A stretch of 64,000 nt of DNA from Bacteroidota bacterium (GCA_026391355.1 JAPLDH010000012.1:79950-143949); one strand, 5' to 3'. Counted from the stretch's first letter, positions 17,484-26,422 are shown. Translations and numbers: made by a program. Notes: generated from the letters alone by a model not told the origin.

Positions 17484-19239
17484 AGAGTTTTTTATTCACA
17501 ATTTTTTTTTCCAGAAACTCAGAACCGGGGCCTTTCCCTTTTGCTTTAATCCAGTATTCAACAGCATTTTCCTCATCCCCCAATTTAAAGAGTACGTCAC
17601 CATAATGTTCGAGTACTTCTCCACTTGAACTTTCTTTATCCTGCAGGGCTTTGGCTATCCATGTTTTGGCCTCCTCAAACCGTCCCAGTTTATAAAGAAC
17701 CCAACCATATGTATCTTCAAACGATGAATTATCAGGATCCAGCGTCAATGCCTTCTTTGCCATCTTTTCTGCCTTATCAAGATCTTTGTTTCGCAAGCTC
17801 AGGTAATAGCTGTAGTTATTCAGTACATATGGATTATTATCCTTTAACTGCAATGCTTTGTCATAGGCCTTGTCAGATTCTTCGGGTATTTTCAGGGCAT
17901 GATAGGTATCGCCAAGACTCATATAGAACTCTGAAAGCAATTCGTCATTATCGACAACCAGCTTAACGCCGGATTTGAGTACATTCAGGGCATCATCATA
18001 TTTTTTCATCTGATAATTTGCCATTCCGGAGAAGAGCCAGGGAATGGGTTGTTCGGGAAACAGTTCACTGGTGCGGTTGCTGAATTCCAGCAGATGATCA
18101 TATTTTTCAAGCTGAAGGTCAAGACGGATCACCTGTTCCCAGACGACATATTTGCTGCTGTCGAGGGTGATTACTTTGATGAATTCATCCCTTGCGACAG
18201 GATATTGTTTATCCTGCAAAAGCAGATCGCCATAGATTGAATGTGCTTTAGGTTCAGCGGGATGTGTGTCAATCAGGATCTTTGCCAAGGTCATTGCCTG
18301 GTCTTTCAAATCGGAATAGAGTTGGTTTATCGTGTAAAATGAGAGCAGGATATTGACCTTTGTATCAATGTCAAGGTTGGGATTCGCAAAACCAAGTTTC
18401 AATTCGTCGTATGCTTTCTCTTTATTGCCTGTTTTCCGGTAATAGTCAGCCATCGACATATGAATGTAAGGGTTTGCCGGATCAATCGCGATAATTTCAT
18501 TGTATATATTCAGGGCTTTCTCATACAACTGGTTCGAGATGTAGAATTCAGCGATCAGTGAAAGAAACCTTGTATTGGTCGGATCGGAATTGACCAACTT
18601 TTGTAATTCCGCTTCAGCCTTTTGCAGATCGTTCAAGTGAAGCCAGATTTTCTCTTTCTGCAGTGAGATATCCTCTGAAATCCCCGTCTTCCCTTCAATC
18701 TTATCATAGATCCCTGCAGCATCATGGTATTTCCCGGCTACAATATACAGTACGGCCAACTGGTAATAATTATCCAGGTTATCAGGATGTTCTGTGATGA
18801 TCTTTTCGTAAATATCTACCGCATTCTTATAATCTCCCTGTTCCTGGTAAAGATCGGCCAGGTAAAGCCGGTACCAGGTATTGGAAGAATTGAGTGAAAC
18901 TGCTTTCTGTGAAAGTTTGATGGCCTCCGGATATTCCTTTTTATTTCCAAGAATCCTTGAAAGTTCATAATAAGCAACCGGATCGAGTGGAAACCGGTCA
19001 ATATACTGCCGGTAAACTTCCTCGGCTTTCAGGAGATTATCTGTGATCTGATACTTTTTTGCTTCGATAAGCATAGCGACACTGCCATATGTCTGATGGA
19101 TCCTGGAAGTATCTTTTGGATCCGGACGATTTTTTTTTCTTACTGGGTTTGAAAATGCATTTAAATCAGCCAATAAACTGATAATCATAATTAAAGCCAG
19201 GAGGAATGCAGATGATTTTATTTTTAAAAACTGATTCAT
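17476..19239 (-). CDS. TPR-repeat periplasmic protein
   Basis: This 587-residue protein consists of at least a dozen tetratricopeptide repeats (e.g. PVAYYELSRILGNKKEYPEAIKL, NPYIHMSMADYYRKTGNKEK, DTYGWVLYKLGRFEEAKTWI). ATG 19239 is chosen because it opens a signal peptide (MNQFLKIKSSAFLLALIMIISLL). The frame is open up to 19323 but that would overlap dut and hide the leader. TPR proteins scaffold complexes; in Bacteroidota this one is typically encoded between dut and the DUF4292 gene, suggesting an envelope assembly role. Its start lies 31 bp after the dut stop. Confidence 0.88.
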   Translation of the reverse strand: MNQFLKIKSSAFLLALIMIISLLADLNAFSNPVRKKNRPDPKDTSRIHQTYGSVAMLIEAKKYQITDNLLKAEEVYRQYIDRFPLDPVAYYELSRILGNKKEYPEAIKLSQKAVSLNSSNTWYRLYLADLYQEQGDYKNAVDIYEKIITEHPDNLDNYYQLAVLYIVAGKYHDAAGIYDKIEGKTGISEDISLQKEKIWLHLNDLQKAEAELQKLVNSDPTNTRFLSLIAEFYISNQLYEKALNIYNEIIAIDPANPYIHMSMADYYRKTGNKEKAYDELKLGFANPNLDIDTKVNILLSFYTINQLYSDLKDQAMTLAKILIDTHPAEPKAHSIYGDLLLQDKQYPVARDEFIKVITLDSSKYVVWEQVIRLDLQLEKYDHLLEFSNRTSELFPEQPIPWLFSGMANYQMKKYDDALNVLKSGVKLVVDNDELLSEFYMSLGDTYHALKIPEESDKAYDKALQLKDNNPYVLNNYSYYLSLRNKDLDKAEKMAKKALTLDPDNSSFEDTYGWVLYKLGRFEEAKTWIAKALQDKESSSGEVLEHYGDVLFKLGDEENAVEYWIKAKGKGPGSEFLEKKIVNKKLYE

Positions 19240-19270
19240 TATTATTTCCCTCCACATCGAAATTGGTACA

Positions 19271-19705
19271 TTATAAAGTTCCTGTATGGCCGAAGCCCCC
19301 GGCTCCGCGATCCGTTTCCACAAGTAAGTCTACTTGCTCCCAGTTGGCTTTTTCATGGGCAGAAATGATCATCTGAGCGATCCTTTCACCATTGCGTACA
19401 ATAAATTCTTCATTAGAAAGATTCACCAGGATGACTTTTATTTCACCCCTGTAATCGGCATCAATGGTTCCCGGTGTGTTTAGAATTGTAATCCCCTTTT
19501 TAAAGGCAAGGCCACTTCTTGGCCTCACCTGGGCCTCATAACCCACCGGGAGTTCTATGAATAATCCGGTCGGAACCAGCGCTCTTTCCAGTGGTTTTAA
19601 ACAAATCTCCGTGGTAAGGTTGGCGCGCAGGTCCATTCCTGCAGAAGCCTCGGTTTCATATGCAGGCAGTGGATGGGGAGAAATATTTACGATCCTGACT
19701 TTCAT
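19271..19705 (-). CDS. dut: dUTP diphosphatase
   Basis: This 144-residue enzyme hydrolyses dUTP to dUMP and pyrophosphate, keeping uracil out of DNA and feeding dTMP synthesis. All five trimeric dUTPase motifs are present in order: [30 protein letters not shown] (with catalytic Asp), RIAQMII and [10 protein letters not shown]. The length is typical. ATG 19705 is chosen because MKVRIVN is the family's usual N-terminus; a longer open frame to 19903 runs back into the flippase gene. A -7 box lies 19 bp upstream. It leads the dut-TPR-DUF4292-EnvC-EamA series. Confidence 0.97.
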   Translation of the reverse strand: MKVRIVNISPHPLPAYETEASAGMDLRANLTTEICLKPLERALVPTGLFIELPVGYEAQVRPRSGLAFKKGITILNTPGTIDADYRGEIKVILVNLSNEEFIVRNGERIAQMIISAHEKANWEQVDLLVETDRGAGGFGHTGTL

Positions 19706-19723
19706 CGTTTTTGAATGAACTTG

Positions 19724-19731
19724 CAAAATTA
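19724..19731 (-). promoter_or_regulatory. Bacteroidota -7 box for dut
   Basis: Read on the minus strand this is TAATTTTG, an exact TAnnTTTG match, 18 bases before the dut ATG. It lies just before the end of the flippase gene, so dut and the genes behind it can be transcribed independently of the flippase. Confidence 0.55.
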
Positions 19732-19745
19732 ATAAAAATATCAAC

Positions 19746-21248
19746 TTAAAATGCCTTTGACAGTCGCGGTCTTTCAACGAGGAAGGCAACCACAAGAAAG
19801 ATAAGCAGGAACATAGAATGAACGATGATCCGCACCGGTTTAGTATCGATGCAGATATTGGAACTGATGAGGTAAAGGAGTACCGCAAGGCCAAGGTAAC
19901 CAAAGAATTTCTTAAGGTTATAGTTCACCGGGAAATACTTCTGGCCAATAAGATAGGACAACACCATCATTGATCCATAACAGATGAATGTAGCCCAGGC
20001 AGAACCGAGGTAACCATGGATAAGATGATCTGAACTCAGGGGTATCCACCAGAAATTCAGAACCAGGGTGATGATGGCGCCGATGATAGCCAGCCAGGCG
20101 CCCCACATGGTTTGGGAGGTAAGTTTATACCAGATCGATAGGTTATAATAGACCCCGAGAAACAGGTTCGCAAGCATCAGGATCGGGATAACATTTCTTC
20201 CTGAAGTAAACCTGTGTCCGATAAAACGAATGACAAAATCGTCGAGGTAGAGCATGGTCACCAGGAAAATAACGGAAACGGTAATGATAAAATAGTCCAT
20301 GATCTTTGCATAGACCACCTTTGCATCCTTTTCTTTCGCCTGAGCAAAAAAGAAAGGCTCGGCTGCAAAGCGGTAGGCCTGGATGAATAATGTCATCAGG
20401 ATGGATATCTTATAACATGCCCCGTAAATACCCACTTGTGCTTCGGCCAATTTTGGCGACATCGGGAGAAGGTACCTCAGCATGATCCTATCGAAGGTCT
20501 CGTTGACAATACCGGCCATCCCTGCAAAAAGCAAAGGGAATGCAAAAACAAGCAATGCACTCAGCATTTTCCGGTCGGGTTGCCATCTGAACCCGCGGAA
20601 CTGAGGTACAAGTAAAAGAAGGGTCACTGCACTGGAAACCAGGTTGGAGATAAAGATATATTCAATGCCCCAGTCGGTTTTGTAAAAAGAGCCGACCATA
20701 TGCCCGAAAACCCCTTCGGGATAGTTCTTCAGTACATAAGGACACAGTAAAATGAAGAAAAGATTGAGCCCGATGTTGGTCAGGATGTTGATTAACTTGA
20801 CGGTGGCGAAATTAAAAGCCTTGTTGAGCGCCCGCAACCTGGCAAAAGGGATTGCAGTGAGTGCATCGAGCGCCAGTATCCAGGCAAACCAAACGATGTA
20901 GTTGCTGTTTCCGGAGTAACCCATCCAGTTGGCGATGGTTTGTGAAAACAGGGAGGCAAGAACCAGGAAAAACAGGGAAGAGACAATCAGCGAAGTAAGT
21001 CCTGTGCTGTACACTTTATCCTTGTTCTCCGTATCCTGGTTGAATTTGAAGAAGGCCGTTTCCATTCCGTAGGTGAGAATGACGATCAGGAAAGCAGCGT
21101 AGGAATAGAATACATTCACGGTACCGTATGCATCGGGAAGAAATACGCGGGTGTACATGGGAACAAGCAGGTAGCCCAAAAACCTCCCGAGGATGCTGGG
21201 AATTCCGTAAACTGCTGTTTGTCCGGCAAGACGCTTCAATGGGTTCAT
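19746..21248 (-). CDS. Polysaccharide flippase (MOP/Wzx-like)
   Basis: About 500 residues with 12-14 predicted membrane helices. The N-terminus ([20 protein letters not shown], then [12 protein letters not shown]) and FNQDT after TM2 are typical of Bacteroidota oligosaccharide flippases of the MOP superfamily. Such proteins move lipid-linked sugar units across the inner membrane for surface polysaccharide synthesis. ATG 21248 is preferred over the upstream TTG at 21257 because it gives the usual N-terminus and because 21255-21262 is an exact -7 box. The gene is first in the minus-strand cluster ending with EamA. No glycosyltransferases adjoin it, so its substrate is unknown. Confidence 0.9.
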   Translation of the reverse strand: MNPLKRLAGQTAVYGIPSILGRFLGYLLVPMYTRVFLPDAYGTVNVFYSYAAFLIVILTYGMETAFFKFNQDTENKDKVYSTGLTSLIVSSLFFLVLASLFSQTIANWMGYSGNSNYIVWFAWILALDALTAIPFARLRALNKAFNFATVKLINILTNIGLNLFFILLCPYVLKNYPEGVFGHMVGSFYKTDWGIEYIFISNLVSSAVTLLLLVPQFRGFRWQPDRKMLSALLVFAFPLLFAGMAGIVNETFDRIMLRYLLPMSPKLAEAQVGIYGACYKISILMTLFIQAYRFAAEPFFFAQAKEKDAKVVYAKIMDYFIITVSVIFLVTMLYLDDFVIRFIGHRFTSGRNVIPILMLANLFLGVYYNLSIWYKLTSQTMWGAWLAIIGAIITLVLNFWWIPLSSDHLIHGYLGSAWATFICYGSMMVLSYLIGQKYFPVNYNLKKFFGYLGLAVLLYLISSNICIDTKPVRIIVHSMFLLIFLVVAFLVERPRLSKAF

Positions 21249-21254
21249 TGACAG

Positions 21255-21262
21255 CAAAGGTA
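21255..21262 (-). promoter_or_regulatory. Bacteroidota -7 box for the flippase
   Basis: TACCTTTG on the minus strand matches TAnnTTTG. Only six bases separate it from ATG 21248, so the transcript would be leaderless or nearly so. Confidence 0.5.
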
Positions 21263-21405
21263 AAGAAAAACAATATCAAAGACCATCAAGGTGGTGCCAA
21301 GGTAACCCAAATAAAGTCAAAATGAAACTGGAAACTGCAAACTGGGAACTGCAAACTGGGAACTAAAATTTATAATACCTTTACTTTCTCTTTCCAATTC
21401 AAATT

Positions 21406-22041
21406 ATGCCTAAAAACAAATTCTACGTCGTCTGGCTGGGCCGTAAACCCGGGATCTATACCAGTTGGGAGGATTGCCGTAAGCAGGTGGAGGGCGTGGA
21501 AGGCGCCAAATTCAAGGGGTTCCCGACGAAAGACCTCGCCGAAGTGGCTGCACGGGACAGCTATGAAAGATACTTCAATAAGGGTGAGCTTTCCACTCCA
21601 AAGAAGATCGTCTGTTCAAACCCATTGATCGGTGAGCCCGTTGATGACAGCATCTGTGTTGATGCCGCCTGCCAGGGAAATCCCGGCATTCTGGAGTATC
21701 GTGGAGTGGATACCAAATCAGGCGCCGAACTATTCCGGCAGGGCCCTTTCCCTGAAGGAACCGTGAATTTAGGGGAATTCCTTGCCATTGTTCATGCACT
21801 TGCTTACCTCAAACAGCGGGAGTCCGACTGGCCCATTTATACGGATTCAAGGACAGCGTTGACCTGGCTGCGAAATAAAAAGATCAAAACCAATATGGAG
21901 AGATCTGCCTCCAATGAGAAGTTGTTTTCCCTCGTTGACCGGGCGCTTACATGGCTGCATGAAAATTCCTGGAAGAACCCGGTGATAAAGTGGGAAACGC
22001 AATACTGGGGCGAAATTCCGGCTGATTTCGGGAGGAAATAG
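21406..22041 (+). CDS. rnhA: Ribonuclease H with viroplasmin-type N-terminus
   Basis: This 211-residue enzyme cleaves the RNA strand of RNA-DNA hybrids. Residues 1-55 form the hybrid-binding (viroplasmin/caulimovirus) domain, with YVVWLGRKPGIYTSWEDC and VEGAKFKGF. The catalytic domain spans ~78-210, with metal-binding D86 (SICVDAAC), E124 (NLGEFLAI) and D147 (IYTDSRTA). This domain order is common in Bacteroidota RNase H. It is monocistronic, starting ~150 bp from the divergent flippase gene. A near-consensus TACCTTTA lies ~30 bp upstream. Confidence 0.93.
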   Translation: MPKNKFYVVWLGRKPGIYTSWEDCRKQVEGVEGAKFKGFPTKDLAEVAARDSYERYFNKGELSTPKKIVCSNPLIGEPVDDSICVDAACQGNPGILEYRGVDTKSGAELFRQGPFPEGTVNLGEFLAIVHALAYLKQRESDWPIYTDSRTALTWLRNKKIKTNMERSASNEKLFSLVDRALTWLHENSWKNPVIKWETQYWGEIPADFGRK

Positions 22042-22085
22042 CCCATTCGCCCCACGGGTTGACCAAAAAGAAAAAAAGAAAATTA

Positions 22086-22170
22086 ACCGCTAAGACGCAG
22101 AGACGCAAACCTGCCTGCCGGCAGGCAGGAAATTAAATTTCAATAAATTATTATTCTGTGCCTCTCTGGT
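22086..22170. repeat. ACCGC-AAGACGC hairpin repeat, copy B, with nested palindrome
   Basis: The left arm ACCGCTAAGACGCAGAGACG pairs imperfectly with CTGTGCCTCTCTGGT at 22156-22170. Inside it, at 22110-22129, sits the perfect 20-bp palindrome CCTGCCTGCCGGCAGGCAGG, right after GACGCAAA. This looks like one repeat family landing inside another. Confidence 0.8.
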
Positions 22171-22227
22171 GAAAAATACTTATTAGTCAGCCCCTAATTC
22201 AAATTTCGAAATTCCTGATTTTTTCTA

Positions 22228-22235
22228 TATCTTTG
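22228..22235 (+). promoter_or_regulatory. Bacteroidota -7 box
   Basis: TATCTTTG fits TAnnTTTG. TTTC, one base off TTTG, lies 20 bases upstream at 22204-22207. The box is 23 bases before the start of the T9SS gene at 22259. Confidence 0.6.
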
Positions 22236-22258
22236 ATCATGTTGTTTTTCATCGGGTC

Positions 22259-23071
22259 ATGAAAAAAATCTCCTTACTCATTCTTTTCCTTATTGCTTTT
22301 CAGATAACCCGGTCACAGGACTGGCAGTGGATCAACCCGAAACCGGGAGGATGCAGCCTGAATGCTGTTTTCTTTGCCAATGAAACAACAGGTTATATGG
22401 TGGGAGATGATGGCCTTATTTACAAAACTTCAAATGGTGGAGTGACCCTGACCCCACAAATTTCCAATACCTCCAAGTCCCTTTATGCTGTTCAATTTTT
22501 GAATACAGACAATGGATTTGCCGTTGGTAAAAACGGAACGATTTTGAAAACCACAAACGGTGGAACAGAATGGGATGTCCTGAATTCAGGAATTACAAGT
22601 ACCCTCCATTCCGTGTTCTTCACCAGTCAGAATACAGGATTTTCAGTTGGCGACCTGGCAAAAGTATTAAAGACAACAAACGGAGGAATATCATGGATAG
22701 AGGTAAATATTGTGGGTGACTTTGCCGATTACTATTCTGTATTTTTTGCAAACCAGAATACAGGTTATATTGCAGGGAGCGGAGGCCAGGTTTATAAATC
22801 CACGGATGGCGGAGTATGGATCAATGAAAAAGAAGAGAACACACTCGTGATCTATCCAAATCCTGCAACTGATAACCTGGAAATTGTGACCAACAGAAAT
22901 ACCGGCGTCGGCAGGATCGTGATCTCCGACATTAACGGACGCGGTTTGATTAATCAGGCCTTTAGAGGCTGCAAAACCAACCTGAATATTAGCGGATTAG
23001 CTCCGGGGATGTATTTTATAAATTTCCGGAATGCAACTACCGTATCAACAAAAAAAATAATTAAAGAATAA
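22259..23071 (+). CDS. T9SS-sorted YCF48-like repeat protein
   Basis: This 270-residue protein has a signal peptide (MKKISLLILFLIAFQITRS) and four YCF48/BNR-like blades, each with a GYMVGDDGLIYKTSNGG-type core (residues ~30-190). It ends with a type IX sorting domain (LVIYPNPATDNLEIV ... STKKIIKE). It should be exported to the surface or medium. YCF48-like propellers in Bacteroidota exoproteins have no assigned substrate. The propeller is short for a closed ring, with about four recognisable repeats, so it may be a reduced member of a larger family. Confidence 0.85.
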   Translation: MKKISLLILFLIAFQITRSQDWQWINPKPGGCSLNAVFFANETTGYMVGDDGLIYKTSNGGVTLTPQISNTSKSLYAVQFLNTDNGFAVGKNGTILKTTNGGTEWDVLNSGITSTLHSVFFTSQNTGFSVGDLAKVLKTTNGGISWIEVNIVGDFADYYSVFFANQNTGYIAGSGGQVYKSTDGGVWINEKEENTLVIYPNPATDNLEIVTNRNTGVGRIVISDINGRGLINQAFRGCKTNLNISGLAPGMYFINFRNATTVSTKKIIKE

Positions 23072-23160
23072 CATTCAATATCAGTGAAAATTAATGCGTT
23101 TAAGATGTCTGAATATCAATAATTTTCAGTAAATTTCAGGGTTCATTAATTCATAGATTT

Positions 23161-24804
23161 ATGAAAACTATATATACCAAATTACTTTTTATTGTGATCC
23201 TTTTCCTGACCTATTCTTCTTCACTAATTTTCGCTTTTCCGTCCGACACGATAAAATCGATACCGTTTACAGAGAATTGGGGATCAGGTTCCTTTTCCAC
23301 CAACAACTGGACATTCCCTGATGGTCAGTCCAACTGGTTCCTCGCGACCACTTCCGGGCTTCCGGCACCCTGTGCCAGGTTTATGGGAATTCCATGGCTA
23401 ACCAACTATTCCTTTTCCCTGTTATCACCCTGGTTCGATGCCACACAATTGACGTGCGATTACGTGTACCTTGATTTTGACTTAAGGGTGGATAAAATTC
23501 AGGAAACAGGAAACGAAAAATTCCGGGCTGAAGTGGATCTTCCCTCCTCCAGCGAAATGCTTCTTGCAACCAACAATTCCTACGAATTCAATTGTGAAGC
23601 AGGATATTGGCACCATTACCACATCAACCTGGCAAAGGCTATAAAAACCCTGTTCCGGCTCCGGTTCATCGCTTACGGTGAAAATTCAGCGAATATTTCA
23701 GGTTGGTACATTGATAATATTATGGTAACCAGCAAACAAAAGCCTCCCCGGAATTTTAGCATTGGAGAGAATGGTCAGTGCGGGGTTTCGTCCTGTACGG
23801 CTCTCCTTACTTGGAGTCCGCCGAAGTGTGGAGTGAATGCTCAAACGATAGAATTTATTTATGACGACGGTCACGCAGAGGAGGGAGCAGCGGGTTGGTC
23901 AGGAAGTGATTGCTCATTTGGAAATAAATTTGAATTGTCTCCCGGTAACACCGGCTTCCTGGTGTCATTCAGCGCTTGGTTCTTTAAGAACCCGAATCAA
24001 ACGGGCGACGACATGCTTACCGTTGATGTTTATGACTCCACCCGCGTCCTGATCGGATCATCCGAATGGTTCAAACCCGACACCGGCTGGATTACCGTCC
24101 AGGCCTCAAACATCCCATTTGAGGGAACCTTTTATGCCATGATCAGATGGGAAAATATCCAGGGAATAACCAATTGGCTCGGTTACGATATCAATGGACC
24201 CTATTCTTCCAATTACTGGGATTACTGGCTGATGGGCAGCAGTTGGACGACTCCTGCGAATCTTTCAGGCTGTGAAGATGGAATTTTTCTGCTCAGGGCA
24301 ACGGCTATCGTCCCGGCGAAAAAGAAGCAATCCATGGAGCCTGATTCCACGGTTATTCTCGGTTATAATATCTATAAGGCGGATGGCTACGAAAATGACA
24401 ACTTTATAAGGATCAACAACTCCCCGGTTCCGGATACGACCTATTCGGATTATATCGATTGCATGGCACGTTATTACGTAACCACGGTTTTCACTTCAGG
24501 AGAATCGGATCCTTCGGCGAAACTGCAGGCAGGCTGCAACGCGGTGGGAATTCATTCGGCTCCTGATCCCGTCACCGTTATTATTGATCCCAACCCTGCC
24601 TTTGCAAAGGTTGAGGTCTCATCAAATTACATCATAAATGAAATAAAAATTACCGATCTCTTCGGAAAACTGCTTCAAACTGTCGGGAACCTGACAGATA
24701 AAAAAATCACTCTCGATGTCTCCGGATTAACCAACGGGATCTACATGGTCAATCTAAGGACATTTAAGGGGGTCAATGTAACGAAATTGATTGTTCTGCA
24801 TTAG
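23161..24804 (+). CDS. T9SS-sorted putative adhesin
   Basis: This 547-residue secreted protein has a signal peptide (~1-25). A jelly-roll-like module (~38-185: FTENWGSGSFSTNNWTFPDG and WYIDNIMV, seen in MAM-like domains) is followed by a second beta domain (~225-375), a fibronectin-like segment (ILGYNIYKADGYENDNF, ~400-455) and a type IX sorting domain (VIIDPNPAFAKVEV ... VTKLIVLH). No catalytic motif is visible, so binding or adhesion is the likeliest role. It lies 89 bp after the other T9SS gene on the same strand. Confidence 0.8.
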   Translation: MKTIYTKLLFIVILFLTYSSSLIFAFPSDTIKSIPFTENWGSGSFSTNNWTFPDGQSNWFLATTSGLPAPCARFMGIPWLTNYSFSLLSPWFDATQLTCDYVYLDFDLRVDKIQETGNEKFRAEVDLPSSSEMLLATNNSYEFNCEAGYWHHYHINLAKAIKTLFRLRFIAYGENSANISGWYIDNIMVTSKQKPPRNFSIGENGQCGVSSCTALLTWSPPKCGVNAQTIEFIYDDGHAEEGAAGWSGSDCSFGNKFELSPGNTGFLVSFSAWFFKNPNQTGDDMLTVDVYDSTRVLIGSSEWFKPDTGWITVQASNIPFEGTFYAMIRWENIQGITNWLGYDINGPYSSNYWDYWLMGSSWTTPANLSGCEDGIFLLRATAIVPAKKKQSMEPDSTVILGYNIYKADGYENDNFIRINNSPVPDTTYSDYIDCMARYYVTTVFTSGESDPSAKLQAGCNAVGIHSAPDPVTVIIDPNPAFAKVEVSSNYIINEIKITDLFGKLLQTVGNLTDKKITLDVSGLTNGIYMVNLRTFKGVNVTKLIVLH

Positions 24805-24849
24805 TTGCCTCTCCCCCCTTTCCGGAGCTGACTAAAAAAGTCTTTTTTT

Positions 24850-24919
24850 ACCGCAAAGGCGCAAAGGCGCAGAGAAATAATTTATTGAAATTGAATTCTT
24901 TGCGTCTCTGCGTCTCTGC
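24850..24919. repeat. ACCGC-AAGACGC hairpin repeat, copy C
   Basis: ACCGCAAAGGCGCAAAGGCG at the left pairs with TTTGCGTCTCTGCGTCTCTG at the right across an AT-rich centre. Its right end abuts the UPF0175 coding sequence and replaces everything after residue ~39 of that gene. Confidence 0.85.
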
Positions 24920-25033
24920 AGCTTGTCCTGAAGAAAACTTCCCGTCTTCATATAATTTAGAAGCGATTATCATCGAAAAATCATAATCTTTCAAATCAAC
25001 CTCATCAGGAATTTTTAACTGTATTTTTCTCAT
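24914..25033 (-). pseudogene. UPF0175-family antitoxin-like gene, truncated by a repeat
   Basis: The first ~40 residues (MRKIQLKIPDEVDLKDYDFS, then ASKLYEDGKFSSGQAAE) match the N-terminal half of UPF0175 proteins. Those continue with a helix-turn-helix segment (typically GLSKxxFIELL) and act as DNA-binding antitoxin-like proteins. Here the frame passes at the GQAAE codons straight into hairpin copy C and ends after 21 repeat-encoded residues. The DNA-binding helix is missing, so the product is very likely non-functional. No partner toxin gene is seen. Confidence 0.75.
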
Positions 25034-25270
25034 TGCTCAATTTTTTTTTGTATCAACAAATTTACGATAAAACTCAGTTCTATTGTACGTTGTCGTTAAT
25101 ATTCTATTGTTGTCTTGTCCCAACGGATTAACTTTCATCCATATTTTCCGAACGTGAAATAGCCCAGGCTTGGGCAAAGATCAACATTCTCCGCTGGTGA
25201 ACAAAAATGCGGAATATGAAAATTCAAGGTTCGAAGGAACTTTACCGCATCTTTGTTTTTACTTTTTTTA

Positions 25271-25342
25271 GACCCCTCTCTAGCCCTCCCCTTGGAGGGG
25301 AGGGGAACATTCAAACAACTCTAAAGATTTTTGTGTATTTGG
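25271..25342. repeat. CCCTCCCC-GGGGAGGG hairpin repeat, left of the DUF559 gene
   Basis: CCCTCCCCTTGGAGGGGAGGG forms a tight hairpin preceded by GACCCCTCTCTAG. It is followed by GGAACATTCAAACAA and AAAGATTTTTGTGTATTTGG, which recur almost identically in the right-hand element at 25958-26073. Confidence 0.85.
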
Positions 25343-25514
25343 AAAATTAACAATAAAATATTGATAAGTGGTCACATTTACAAAAAATCTATTCCCGGTG
25401 CTTATGATTCATTTTAAATCATTTACAACAAGTTCAAGAAATAGTTGAAAGAAATGTATTACTTTTTCCCAAAAAGCCGATTAATGTCATTAAGAATAAT
25501 GTTAATTATTTTTC

Positions 25515-25922
25515 ATGGCTTTTATTTGTAAGACCATTGAGTGGGTTCAATATTTCGGCGCTCCGGCCGAAACCATTGAATTTGCGAAGCTATTGAGAAG
25601 GCGGTTGACTCCCGCCGAGAAATTAATCTGGCAAAGGCTAAAGGGAAAAAATATAAAAGGAATGAAATTCAGGAGACAACAACCTATTGGTCATTATATT
25701 GCAGACTTTTATTGTCATGAAATACGCCTTGTGATCGAAATTGATGGACCGATCCATTTGAACAAAGAACGTTCATTATACGATAAATCACGCACTGCAG
25801 AAATGAATCGCTATGATATTAAAGTGATCCGGTTCACCAATGATGAAGTCAGGAACCATATAGGAATGGTGATGAATACCATTCGGGAGGAAATTCTCAA
25901 TAGGAAAAAAAATGCTCTATAG
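25515..25922 (+). CDS. DUF559 endonuclease-like protein
   Basis: This 135-residue protein has the DUF559 (Vsr/PD-(D/E)XK-like) core: RRRLTPAEKLIWQRL, KFRRQQPIGHYIADF (D64), then LVIEIDGPIHL with E75-x-D77 and H81, and VIRFTNDEV. The fold is shared with very-short-patch repair endonucleases, but the natural role of DUF559 proteins is not established. The gene stands alone on a short unit bounded by related G/C-rich hairpin repeats, as is commonly noticed for this family, so it may be part of a mobile unit or help spread the repeats (inference). The start is the first ATG in frame; no ribosome-binding site is seen. Confidence 0.88.
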   Translation: MAFICKTIEWVQYFGAPAETIEFAKLLRRRLTPAEKLIWQRLKGKNIKGMKFRRQQPIGHYIADFYCHEIRLVIEIDGPIHLNKERSLYDKSRTAEMNRYDIKVIRFTNDEVRNHIGMVMNTIREEILNRKKNAL

Positions 25923-25957
25923 GCTAATCGCCCATCCCGATGGCCTGGTATCAAAAT

Positions 25958-26073
25958 ACCCCTCCCTAGCCCTCCCCTTTGAGGGGAGGGGAACATTCGA
26001 ACAAATTCAAAGATTTTTGTATCTATATACCAAAAGCCACCCTCCCCTCCAAGGGGAGGGTCGGGGTGGGGTC
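25958..26073. repeat. Paired CCCTCCCC hairpin element, right of the DUF559 gene
   Basis: Two hairpins in inverted orientation: CCCTCCCCTTTGAGGGGAGG at the left and CCCTCCCCTCCAAGGGGAGG at the right, the latter followed by TCGGGGTGGGGTC. They are joined by ~50 bases (GAACATTCGAACAAATTCAA, then AGATTTTTGTATC) shared with the left-hand element at 25271. The frames that cross it are repeat translations. Confidence 0.85.
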
Positions 26074-26079
26074 CTGATG

Positions 26080-26262
26080 ATCTTTCATCCCGATAAAGTT
26101 GATGACTTTCCCGGTGAAATGCAGCTTGTTTCAAAAATGAAGCAGATCAGAACCGATATCATTACATGGATGTTATATGATTACCCGAAATGTGAACTTC
26201 TTGCCTTTAAAGCCATCCAAGGCTTCAACATAAATTCTGGCAACTATAAAATATTGGGATAG
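26080..26262 (+). pseudogene. Possible C-terminal gene remnant
   Basis: From ATG at ~26080 an open frame encodes MIFHPDKVDDFPGEMQLVSK and about 40 further residues ending in NSGNYKILG. The composition is protein-like rather than repeat-like, but I do not recognise a family. The frame runs upstream into the paired hairpin element, so this could be the 3' end of a gene cut by that element, or a chance open frame. Confidence 0.3.
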
Positions 26263-26422
26263 GTATTTGATAATGATTAGGGGGGGAATGTGTCCCAATA
26301 AAATTCTTGATAATTGTGCGCTTAATTTTCTTCCACCAAATGGAATTATATGAAAAGTCGTATTTTATTGCCCCACCCAAATTGTAATTTTTCCAAAAAT
26401 ATTTGAAGAATAGAAATTTCAG

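Larger units (their letters stand above)
24805..25514. other. 710-bp intergenic stretch holding repeats and a gene remnant
   Basis: From left to right this holds the ACCGC hairpin copy C (24850-24919), the truncated UPF0175 gene (minus strand), about 230 bp of AT-rich sequence with nothing recognisable, and the left CCCTCCCC hairpin (25271-25342). About 170 bp of AT-rich sequence then leads to the DUF559 gene. No RNA gene or clear promoter is visible. Confidence 0.7.

Noticed and set aside
19706..19903. N-terminal extension of dUTPase
   Set aside because: It overlaps the flippase gene and shows no conserved sequence; the family's N-terminus begins at ATG 19705, which has its own -7 box.
24826..24848. 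Terminator GACTAAAAAAGTC followed by a T-run
   Set aside because: The stem is only four base pairs, too weak to call.
25811..26134. Minus-strand open frame containing PDPPLGGEGG and PSPQRGGLGRG
   Set aside because: These peptides are translations of the CCCTCCCC hairpins, a common artefact of this repeat type.
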